From: Flavobacterium sp.
GTDB lineage: Bacteria > Bacteroidota > Bacteroidia > Flavobacteriales > Flavobacteriaceae
Direction: 5' to 3'
Length of the DNA stretch: 44,255 nt
NCBI RefSeq assembly: GCF_027484205.1
Contig: NZ_JAIXUB010000021.1
Location: 1 to 44,255 of the forward strand
Below, piece after piece: positions 37,014 to 42,535 of the stretch. Below the pieces are notes generated by a model. It was given only the letters and a program-made list of their open reading frames with translations. It did no database searches and was not told where the DNA came from. The translations under genes and the position numbers were made by a program. Every line of letters starts with the position of its first letter. Positions within the stretch are counted from its first letter, which is position 1.

Positions 37014-38570
37014 ATGTCAGTAATATTTAACAAGTTTTTGTCGATTCATAAGTTTTCAAGTCTTTATAACGAATTTAAAGATAATTATGAATCACATCCA
37101 AATTACCCAAGTTTATTTGCTATAACTGATACATTAAGCATTCTAAAAATTGAAAATGTAGCTGCTAATGTTCCAAAAGATCAATTAGAAGAATTGCCTG
37201 ATTGTTTTCTGGGTTATGTTTATGATGAAGAAAAAGGTTTGGACTTAGCTTTAGTAGAACAAAATAAGGACAAAATAAGCATAACCTTTGAAGATAATAA
37301 GAAGCAAGTTCTTTCTGTTAGTTCATTTAATGAAATATGGAATGGTGTTGTCATTGCAATTGAACCAAATAAAGTAAACGATAAAAAGACAAATGCTACA
37401 TTAAATAAAACAATAGTAGTAGCATTAGGGCTTTTTGGGTTGTTTTTTTTAAAACAAGGAACTGAATTTTCAATTTTACCTAATATTAGTTTTTTTCTAT
37501 ACACAATTGGTTTTGTTTTTAGTGTTTTTATAATACAAGAAAAACTAGGTAGTGGTCAAGCAAGTATATCTAAATTATGCTCATTTAATGAGACTACTTC
37601 TTGCGAGTCTGTTATCAATTCTACAGGAGCAAAAATTAATAATCTGATCGATTTTTCCGACTTACCAATTATTTTTTTCAGTACATCGGCTCTTTCAATG
37701 TTGCTCGATTCAACTTCTCATTCAATTATTAATGGCTTAAGTTTATTTTCAATTCCAATAGTATTTTATTCAATCTGGTTGCAGAAAGTAAAACTTAAAA
37801 AATGGTGTATTCTTTGTTTGTCAATTTCTTCAATTTTAATTTTTCAAGCCGTATTTTTTTTAAGTAATGACACCAAATTCAATTATAATATTACTACATT
37901 TTTTATTTCAATAACTATTGTAAGTGCATTATGGTTTTTTATAAAACATTATATAGAAAGCAATGTTGATCTACAGAAAACAAATAAAGAATTAAAAAGG
38001 TTTAAACGCAATTTTAAAGTGTTTGATTTGCTTCAAAAACCGTTAAAAGTCCCAATAAAAGCTGCTATTTTTTCCACTATTGAAATTGGAGATAAAGAAA
38101 ACCCAATTAGTATTTCATTAGCGTTAAGCCCAAGTTGTGGTCATTGTCATACAGCATTTGAAGACGCTATTAAATTATATAATTCAAACAAAGAGAAAGT
38201 AAGTCTTTCAATTTTCTATAATCTAAATCCTGAAAACAAAGACAATCCATATCTAGAAATTGCTAGAAATTTAATGCAAATTAACAGTTCTAATCCTGAA
38301 AATTGTATTGAAGCAATATCTGATTGGCATATAAAAAAGATGCATTTATCAGAATGGTTATTTAAGTGGGAACAGAAATTCATTGATATAGAGATTGACG
38401 AAGATTTACTGGCACAATATGAATGGTGTAGTCAAAACGAATTTAATTATACTCCAGTAAAAATAGTTAATGATAGAGAGTTTTCTAGTGAATATGAAAT
38501 GGAGGAATTAAAATTCTTCATTTCTGATATTGAAGATCAAGAATTAAAACCAATTAACTTGTTTAATTAA
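37014..38570 (+). CDS. C39-like / VKOR / thioredoxin fusion membrane protein, module A
   Basis: A 518-residue protein with three parts. Residues 1-118 resemble a peptidase C39 fold (SHPNYPSLFAITDTL) but lack the catalytic Cys. Residues 130-312 are a vitamin K epoxide reductase domain with helices and four redox Cys: the C189/C197 pair in the loop and C265-I-L-C268. Residues 345-505 are a thioredoxin/DsbA-like domain with CGHC at 375-378 in LSPSCGHCHTAF and a cis-Pro motif NYTPVKI (P481). VKOR regenerates disulfides in a thioredoxin partner using quinone, so this protein should introduce disulfides into exported substrates. The start is fixed by alignment to the module B paralogue; an earlier TTG at 36969 is rejected. 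It directly precedes cysteine-rich peptides, its probable clients. Confidence 0.88.
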   Translation: MSVIFNKFLSIHKFSSLYNEFKDNYESHPNYPSLFAITDTLSILKIENVAANVPKDQLEELPDCFLGYVYDEEKGLDLALVEQNKDKISITFEDNKKQVLSVSSFNEIWNGVVIAIEPNKVNDKKTNATLNKTIVVALGLFGLFFLKQGTEFSILPNISFFLYTIGFVFSVFIIQEKLGSGQASISKLCSFNETTSCESVINSTGAKINNLIDFSDLPIIFFSTSALSMLLDSTSHSIINGLSLFSIPIVFYSIWLQKVKLKKWCILCLSISSILIFQAVFFLSNDTKFNYNITTFFISITIVSALWFFIKHYIESNVDLQKTNKELKRFKRNFKVFDLLQKPLKVPIKAAIFSTIEIGDKENPISISLALSPSCGHCHTAFEDAIKLYNSNKEKVSLSIFYNLNPENKDNPYLEIARNLMQINSSNPENCIEAISDWHIKKMHLSEWLFKWEQKFIDIEIDEDLLAQYEWCSQNEFNYTPVKIVNDREFSSEYEMEELKFFISDIEDQELKPINLFN

Positions 38571-38580
38571 TTTCATTTTG

Positions 38581-38617
38581 AGTCAAATCTCTCAGTTGAC
38601 TTAAAATGTTTGAGAGA
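38581..38617 (+). ncRNA. Putative pseudoknot leader element, copy 1
   Basis: Four segments alternate. AGTCAA (38581-38586) pairs with TTGACT (38596-38601). TCTCTCAG (38588-38595) pairs with TTGAGAGA (38610-38617), with one G-U pair. Loop 1 is 1 nt, there is no base between the two helices, and loop 3 is 8 nt (TAAAATGT). These lengths suit an H-type pseudoknot. It lies 25 nt before peptide 1. Three similar copies occur in the window, with compensatory changes. Confidence 0.6.
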
Positions 38618-38642
38618 ATTTAATCAACAATTAATTTTAATC

Positions 38643-38804
38643 ATGAAAAAAACAATTTTAAGTTTAAAAGGAGCTAAAGAATTAGGATCTAATGAGCAAA
38701 AGTCGATTTCTGGTGGAGGATGTCTTTGTAGAGGAAGATGCGCAACAGGTTATTATTGTGTTGGTAAATGTGGATGTTGTTTAAACGGTACAATTTGTCT
38801 TTAA
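38643..38804 (+). CDS. GG-leader cysteine-rich peptide 1 (8 Cys)
   Basis: A 53-residue precursor from ATG 38643. An in-frame ATG at 38610 would start inside the pseudoknot and is not conserved. The leader MKKTILSLKGAKELGSNEQK runs to G24-G25 (ISGGG). The core of about 28 residues has eight Cys (27, 29, 33, 39, 43, 45, 46, 52) and reads GCLCRGRCATGYYC then VGKCGCC. The first six Cys have the same spacing as in peptide 2 (C-x-C-x3-C-x5-C-x3-C-x-C). An even Cys number and the upstream VKOR-thioredoxin fusion point to four disulfides, in a small knotted or defensin-like fold. Function is unknown; antimicrobial or signalling roles are guesses. Confidence 0.85.
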   Translation: MKKTILSLKGAKELGSNEQKSISGGGCLCRGRCATGYYCVGKCGCCLNGTICL

Positions 38805-38833
38805 TTTATTATTCAAGGTAAATATCAATAAAC

Positions 38834-38870
38834 AGACATAAATCTCAAATGTCTTAAAATAGTATTGAGA
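38834..38870 (+). ncRNA. Putative pseudoknot leader element, copy 2
   Basis: AGACAT (38834-38839) pairs with ATGTCT (38849-38854). TCTCAA (38843-38848) pairs with TTGAGA (38865-38870). Loop 1 is 3 nt and loop 3 is 10 nt. Helix 1 differs from the other copies at two base pairs, and both are kept complementary, the strongest sign that it folds. It lies 32 nt before peptide 2. Confidence 0.6.
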
Positions 38871-38902
38871 AATTTTAATCAACCATTAAATTTTATTTAT
38901 TT

Positions 38903-39061
38903 ATGAAAAAATCAATTTTAAGTTTAAAAGGAGCAAAAGAGTTAAATGCTCAGGAACAAAAATCAGTTTTAGGAGGTGCTTGTCCTTGTGAAGGAAGATG
39001 TCCGGCAGGATATGAGTGTTATGGTAAATGTGGATGTAGATGTATTAGTGGTTACTGCTAA
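38903..39061 (+). CDS. GG-leader cysteine-rich peptide 2 (8 Cys)
   Basis: A 52-residue precursor with leader MKKSILSLKGAKELNAQEQK ending at G24-G25 (VLGG). The core starts ACPCEGRCPAGYECYGKCGC and has eight Cys at 27, 29, 33, 39, 43, 45, 47 and 52. It is clearly a sister of peptide 1; its differences concentrate in the core, and the leader is mostly conserved. It is too short to be found by most gene callers. It sits between two peptide genes of the same family and is preceded by pseudoknot copy 2. Confidence 0.85.
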   Translation: MKKSILSLKGAKELNAQEQKSVLGGACPCEGRCPAGYECYGKCGCRCISGYC

Positions 39062-39116
39062 AATTCAAGTCATCAAAATTTATTTAAAAAATTAATTAAC
39101 CATTAAATATAGTATT

Positions 39117-39248
39117 ATGAAAAAATCAATTTTAAAATTAGAAGGAGTTAAAGAATTAACAAAAAATGAGCAAAAAGTAGTAAAAGGCGGAGCGATTCCA
39201 AAGTGTGGTTATATTTGTTTTCCTGGATGTAGTGGATGTCCAAAATAA
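39117..39248 (+). CDS. GG-leader cysteine-rich peptide 3 (4 Cys)
   Basis: A 43-residue precursor. The leader MKKSILKLEGVKELTKNEQK ends at G24-G25 (VVKGG). The short core AIPKCGYICFPGCSGCPK has four Cys (30, 34, 38, 41), the smallest of the set. It starts 55 nt after peptide 2. The TTAA-CCATTAAAT stretch seen before other peptides is present, but the pseudoknot is not recognisable. Peptide 4 starts only 9 nt later, so the two are co-transcribed. Confidence 0.82.
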   Translation: MKKSILKLEGVKELTKNEQKVVKGGAIPKCGYICFPGCSGCPK

Positions 39249-39257
39249 TTTATAATT

Positions 39258-39422
39258 ATGAAAAAATCAATTTTAGGTTTAATTGGAATCCAAGAGCTTA
39301 CTAAAAACGAACAAAAATCAATTCAAGGTGGAATTCATCGTTGTGCAATAGATGGTTGTCCTGTTGGATATTGTTGTACAAGAGTTGGATGTAAAACAGG
39401 TAGTGCTTGTATTCAAATATAA
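39258..39422 (+). CDS. GG-leader cysteine-rich peptide 4 (6 Cys, cystine-knot-like spacing)
   Basis: A 54-residue precursor. The leader MKKSILGLIGIQELTKNEQK ends at G24-G25 (SIQGG). The core (IHRCAIDGCPVGYCC, then TRVGCKTGSACIQI) has six Cys at 29, 34, 39, 40, 45 and 51, giving C-x4-C-x4-CC-x4-C-x5-C. This C-C-CC-C-C framework is the one seen in inhibitor-cystine-knot peptides of animals and plants. Spacing alone does not prove the fold. It starts 9 nt after peptide 3. Confidence 0.83.
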   Translation: MKKSILGLIGIQELTKNEQKSIQGGIHRCAIDGCPVGYCCTRVGCKTGSACIQI

Positions 39423-39436
39423 GTAATAAATTAAAT

Positions 39437-39472
39437 AGTCAAAATTTTCAATTGACTTTAAATTGTTGAAAA
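39437..39472 (+). ncRNA. Putative pseudoknot leader element, copy 3
   Basis: AGTCAA (39437-39442) pairs with TTGACT (39452-39457). TTTTCAA (39445-39451) pairs with TTGAAAA (39466-39472). Loop 1 is 2 nt and loop 3 is 8 nt (TTAAATTG). In helix 2 a C-G pair of the other copies has become T-A on both sides, and relative to copy 4 the outermost A-T is T-A. It lies 28 nt before peptide 5. Confidence 0.6.
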
Positions 39473-39500
39473 ATTAATCAACCATTAAATTTTATTAATT

Positions 39501-39677
39501 ATGAAAAAATCAATTTTAAAATTAAAAGGAGTTCAAGAGTTAACAAAAAATGAGCAGAAAGAAGTTAACGGAGGAGCAATTCCATTGTGTCAAAGACCAG
39601 ACGCTTGTGCATATCCTCAATGTTGGAAATATTTTACTGTTGAGGCTTGTTTTGGAACACCAATAGAGAGACCATAA
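39501..39677 (+). CDS. GG-leader cysteine-rich peptide 5 (4 Cys)
   Basis: A 58-residue precursor. The leader MKKSILKLKGVQELTKNEQK ends at G24-G25 (EVNGG). The core has four Cys (30, 36, 41, 50) and the C-terminal half YFTVEACFGTPIERP, nearly identical to that of peptide 6. The N-terminal core (AIPLCQRPDACAYPQCWK) differs strongly from peptide 6 apart from its Cys positions. It forms the first unit of a 231-bp tandem repeat. Confidence 0.84.
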   Translation: MKKSILKLKGVQELTKNEQKEVNGGAIPLCQRPDACAYPQCWKYFTVEACFGTPIERP

Positions 39678-39731
39678 ATGTAAGTTTTGTGTAATTATTT
39701 CTGTTTAAGAGAATTATTAATTTTTAATATT

Positions 39732-39908
39732 ATGAAAAAATCAATTTTAAATTTAGTTGGAGCTCAAAAACTTACTAAAAGTGAGCAAAAAGAAGTTAAT
39801 GGAGGTGCTCAAAATTATTGTATGCAAGCAAAAAATTGCGCAGATCCGGCATGCAGAAAATATTATACTGTTGAGGAATGTTTTGGAACTCCAATAGAGA
39901 GACCATAA
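39732..39908 (+). CDS. GG-leader cysteine-rich peptide 6 (4 Cys)
   Basis: A 58-residue precursor from ATG 39732; an in-frame ATG at 39687 lies in the intergenic repeat and is not conserved as a start. The leader MKKSILNLVGAQKLTKSEQK ends at G24-G25 (EVNGG). The core AQNYCMQAKNCADPACRK continues into YYTVEECFGTPIERP, with Cys at 30, 36, 41 and 50 as in peptide 5. Conserved Cys positions with divergent residues between them fit a fixed disulfide scaffold with variable loops. Confidence 0.84.
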   Translation: MKKSILNLVGAQKLTKSEQKEVNGGAQNYCMQAKNCADPACRKYYTVEECFGTPIERP

Positions 39909-39962
39909 ATGTAAGTTTTGTATAATTATTTCTGTTTAACAGAATTATTAATTTTTAATATC

Positions 39963-40115
39963 ATGAAAAAATCAATTTTAAATTTAGTTGGAGCTCAAAA
40001 GCTTACTAAAAGTGAGCTAAAAAACATTAATGGATCCGGTAGTCGCGAATGTAGATTTATTTGTGGTGTAACTGGAGGAGTAATCGGTAAAAATGGTTAT
40101 TGTATTTGTTATTAA
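39963..40115 (+). CDS. GG-leader cysteine-rich peptide 7 (4 Cys) with altered cleavage site
   Basis: A 50-residue precursor from ATG 39963. The leader MKKSILNLVGAQKLTKSELK is nearly that of peptide 6, but the double glycine is changed to G24-S25 (NINGSGSRE). The conserved EQK is also ELK. The core has four Cys (30, 34, 47, 49) with a glycine-rich stretch (GVTGGVIGKNGYCICY). It may be cleaved at G-S or G-S-G, be processed poorly, or be a decaying copy. It is the last gene of the module A peptide array, before a strong terminator. Confidence 0.78.
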   Translation: MKKSILNLVGAQKLTKSELKNINGSGSRECRFICGVTGGVIGKNGYCICY

Positions 40116-40139
40116 TTATTTTGTTAAGTTAAAATTTTG

Positions 40140-40170
40140 AACTGTCTGAAAATTTTCAGACAGTTTTTTT
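40140..40170 (+). terminator. Strong terminator ending the module A peptide array
   Basis: AACTGTCTGAA (40140-40150) and TTCAGACAGTT (40155-40165) form a perfect 11-bp stem with loop AATT, followed by a T-run to 40170. The remaining 150 nt before regulator B is AT-rich, with no confident promoter match. Confidence 0.92.
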
Positions 40171-40319
40171 AGTATTAAACATTTGTGAAATTACTTTATT
40201 TATAATAGTAAAGCCTTGTTTGAGTTAATTGTTTTTTAAAATTAAATATATAGTTTGTGTCAGTTTTTGTGTATTTTTAAACCCACAAGAGTTTTCACTA
40301 TTCTTATTATTTACATACA

Positions 40320-42059
40320 ATGCGCAAATTATTAATACTAGTTGTTTTATTTTCTAACGTTCTTGCTTTTTCACAAAATGGTAAAGTATTATCAGATAAA
40401 GAGTACTATTCACTTCAAGAAGAGTCAAGAAGACTTATAAATGCAAATATTGATAGTTCTTATATTCTTGCTGATAAAATTGAAAAATCAAATAAATATC
40501 TTCATAAAGCTTTTGCACTAGGTATTAAATCATATATTTTTCAAATAAAAGGTGATTCAATTCAATCAAAAAAAAATTATGCTAAAGCAGTTTTTTTTCT
40601 AAATAAAGAAAAAAACTCTATAGAAAAACTAAAAATACAATCCTACTTAATAAATTTTGAAGGTCTGTCTGAATGGAAAAGAAACAATTATTTAAAATCA
40701 TTAGATTGTTTTGAAAAAGGAGAAAAAATATCAGAAGAGATTAAAGATACATTTCAGATTATAAAGTTCATGGGTAATAAAGCCTTAATTAAAAGTGAAA
40801 TTGGGGAATATAATAGTGCAATAAAAATAACTAAAAAGGTTCTTTCACTAATTGATAGAAATATTAATCAGTATGATGAAAAACAATATTACTCAAATAA
40901 AAGCACAAATAATTTGCATCTAGGTTGGTATTTTCAAAAAAAATATCAGAATGATGTTTCAAAAAAGAATTATTTAGATTCGTCTTTTTTTTACTATGAG
41001 AAAGCAATTTTTTATTCAGAATATTCATTAATTAATAGAATAAATGCAGAGAAATCAATTGGTATTAATTTTCTTTTAAAAGATGAATATGATAAAGCTT
41101 TAAAGTTATTAAAAAAAACACTTGTTTTAATTAACGAAGATGATGGTGACTATAAAGCAGAAGTAGCAAATATTAACTATAATATTGGTTGCTGTTATTA
41201 TTTTAAGAGAAAGCGATTAGAATCATTAGCATATTTTAAAAAAGTAGATTCTTTGTATCATTCTAACAAAAATAAAGTTCATGTAGTAAATTATATTGGT
41301 TCAAATAACTATCAAGCTAAAATATATTTAGAATTAGGAAACCTCAATGAGGCAAATAAATATTCTAAAATTGCATCAGAAGAGTATGAAAAAAATACGG
41401 AATACTTAGCAAATAAAAAAAATGAATTGATTAGCAGAATTAGTAGCAAAGAACTTCAAAATGAGATGCTGGCAATTCAAAAAAAATATAGAAGCGAATT
41501 TATTTTAGGCACAATTTTAAAAAGTATTATTATACTATTTGTTTTAGTATTAGTTTTTCTATTAGTAAAAACATACAGAGATAAAAAAAGAATAATCGCA
41601 AAAGTAAATTTGTTAATAGAGGAATCAAAAAATGAGCGTAATAAAGAAGAAACAATTAAAAATAGTGAAATAGATAAAAAAACAATTCTGATTTCTGGTG
41701 AGGAAGAGGATGAAATAGTAAAGAAAATTAATTTAGTAAACGAAAAACAACTTTACTTAAAACAAGAATTCAATCAACAATATCTTGCTAAAAAGTTGAA
41801 AACTAACACTACCTATTTGTCGTACATTTTTAATAAAGTTTATGGAAAAACATTTAGTGTTTATTATAATGAGTTAAGATTGGACTTTGTTATAAATGAA
41901 ATAATAAATAACAAAAAGTTTAGAGAATATAGCACTCAAGCTATTGCTGAAAGCGCAGGTTATAAAAATGCAGATTCTTTTACTATTTCTTTTAAGAAAA
42001 AGACAGGATTAACACCTTTTCAATTTATCAATGAAATAAAAAAGAGAGAATTTATTTAA
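40320..42059 (+). CDS. Membrane-anchored TPR/AraC-type regulator, module B
   Basis: A 579-residue paralogue of the module A regulator with the same plan: signal peptide ending LAFSQ; TPR-like repeats (about 30-370, for example NIGCCYYFKRKRLESLAYF); one transmembrane helix (about 396-417); a Glu/Lys-rich coiled segment; and an AraC-type helix-turn-helix (about 485-572) with STQAIAESAGYKNADSFTIS and KTGLTPFQFINEI. Shared stretches such as KIEKSNKYLHKAFALGIKSY show common descent. The TPR part has diverged more than the DNA-binding domain, as expected if the two sense different ligands but read similar sites. Its stop codon lies inside a 16-bp terminator hairpin. Confidence 0.85.
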   Translation: MRKLLILVVLFSNVLAFSQNGKVLSDKEYYSLQEESRRLINANIDSSYILADKIEKSNKYLHKAFALGIKSYIFQIKGDSIQSKKNYAKAVFFLNKEKNSIEKLKIQSYLINFEGLSEWKRNNYLKSLDCFEKGEKISEEIKDTFQIIKFMGNKALIKSEIGEYNSAIKITKKVLSLIDRNINQYDEKQYYSNKSTNNLHLGWYFQKKYQNDVSKKNYLDSSFFYYEKAIFYSEYSLINRINAEKSIGINFLLKDEYDKALKLLKKTLVLINEDDGDYKAEVANINYNIGCCYYFKRKRLESLAYFKKVDSLYHSNKNKVHVVNYIGSNNYQAKIYLELGNLNEANKYSKIASEEYEKNTEYLANKKNELISRISSKELQNEMLAIQKKYRSEFILGTILKSIIILFVLVLVFLLVKTYRDKKRIIAKVNLLIEESKNERNKEETIKNSEIDKKTILISGEEEDEIVKKINLVNEKQLYLKQEFNQQYLAKKLKTNTTYLSYIFNKVYGKTFSVYYNELRLDFVINEIINNKKFREYSTQAIAESAGYKNADSFTISFKKKTGLTPFQFINEIKKREFI

Positions 42060-42073
42060 ATTCTCTCTTTTTT
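42038..42073. terminator. Bidirectional terminator between regulator B and the convergent peptide
   Basis: 42038-42053 and 42058-42073 are exact 16-base reverse complements (AAAAAAGAGAGAATTT and mirror) around a 4-nt loop, with the regulator stop codon at the centre. A-run and T-run flanks allow termination from both directions. Confidence 0.9.
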
Positions 42074-42080
42074 ATTGAGT

Positions 42081-42281
42081 TTAAGGTTTAGCATTGCCAT
42101 TTGTTGCGCTTGATCCTGTTCCTGTTGTTCCCCAATCTATATCGCCAATTCCAAAATCATCTGGTTCGTCATTTTGATGATTTAACATGTCTTCTGTTAT
42201 TCCACCAAAAACTTTTTTCATTTTTGAATTAGCAATTTTCTCTTCTTGAAAATCATCAAGGATTAATTTTTTTGTTTTCAT
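42081..42281 (-). CDS. Small double-glycine leader peptide without Cys, module B
   Basis: A 66-residue precursor. The leader MKTKKLILDDFQEEKIANSK continues to VFGG with Gly26-Gly27, the same cleavage position as the module A minus-strand peptide. The cysteine-free core is acidic then Gly/Thr/Ser/Asn-rich (DEPDDFGIGDIDWGTTG, ending NGNAKP) and holds the only Trp. On the minus strand TAAATTTG (42308-42315) is a perfect -7 box about 27 nt upstream of the ATG. It is the positional counterpart of the peptide at 36566-36745, although core sequences are unrelated. A signalling peptide for the adjacent regulator is one possibility. Confidence 0.8.
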   Translation of the reverse strand: MKTKKLILDDFQEEKIANSKMKKVFGGITEDMLNHQNDEPDDFGIGDIDWGTTGTGSSATNGNAKP

Positions 42282-42307
42282 AGTTTTATGTTGATTAATT
42301 ATTTATT

Positions 42308-42315
42308 CAAATTTA
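42308..42315 (-). promoter_or_regulatory. -7 promoter element of the module B minus-strand peptide
   Basis: Reads TAAATTTG on the minus strand, matching TAnnTTTG. No clear -33 partner. The 254-nt divergent region otherwise shows only a small GGCG/CGCC palindrome (about 42364-42380). Confidence 0.45.
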
Positions 42316-42501
42316 CACGTTTGGATGTGTCTTTTTCATATTTAAACAATCTTGTTTGCTTTGGCGGTATGTAATCGCCGTAACACTCTGATATTATTGG
42401 AATTAAAGAATAATAAATCTCCTTTAATTTGTAAATTATAGAACCTTTATTTTATAAATAATATTTTCCTTTTAAATTTTCTACTTCTTTTTGAGTCAAT
42501 T

Positions 42502-42533
42502 TTGTGAAAGTTAAAACCAAAAACATTTCACAA
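42502..42533 (+). promoter_or_regulatory. Inverted repeat just before the module B VKOR fusion start
   Basis: TTGTGAAA (42502-42509) and TTTCACAA (42526-42533) are exact reverse complements with a 16-nt spacer, ending 2 nt before the ATG at 42536. It could be an operator over the start region or an mRNA hairpin that hides the start codon. Module A has a similar TTTGTGGAAG before its gene but not the full repeat. Confidence 0.5.
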
Positions 42534-42535
42534 GT

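Larger units (their letters stand above)
39501..40032 (+). repeat. Tandem duplication of peptide units, 231-bp period
   Basis: The start codons of peptides 5, 6 and 7 are spaced exactly 231 bp apart (39501, 39732, 39963). The block from the last core codons of one peptide through the following intergenic region and the next leader (39653 onward and 39884 onward) is almost identical between copies. The middle of each core differs. This indicates recent tandem duplication with fast change limited to core sequences. Confidence 0.85.

Noticed and set aside
38581..38642. Reading the repeated TTGACT as a classical -35 promoter box (TTGACT, 17 nt, TTTAAT-like).
   Set aside because: Bacteroidetes housekeeping promoters use TTTG and TAnnTTTG, and the paired changes in copy 2 alter TTGACT to ATGTCT while keeping complementarity, which favours RNA pairing. 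A promoter role is not fully excluded.
38588..39472. CRISPR-like array from the regularly recurring elements.
   Set aside because: The repeats are not of constant spacing, are separated by real peptide genes, and no cas genes are present.
38643..40115. Lanthipeptide or radical-SAM-modified peptide precursors.
   Set aside because: No LanB/LanM, radical SAM or cyclase gene is in the window, and Ser/Thr are few in the cores; even Cys counts and VKOR-thioredoxin favour disulfides.
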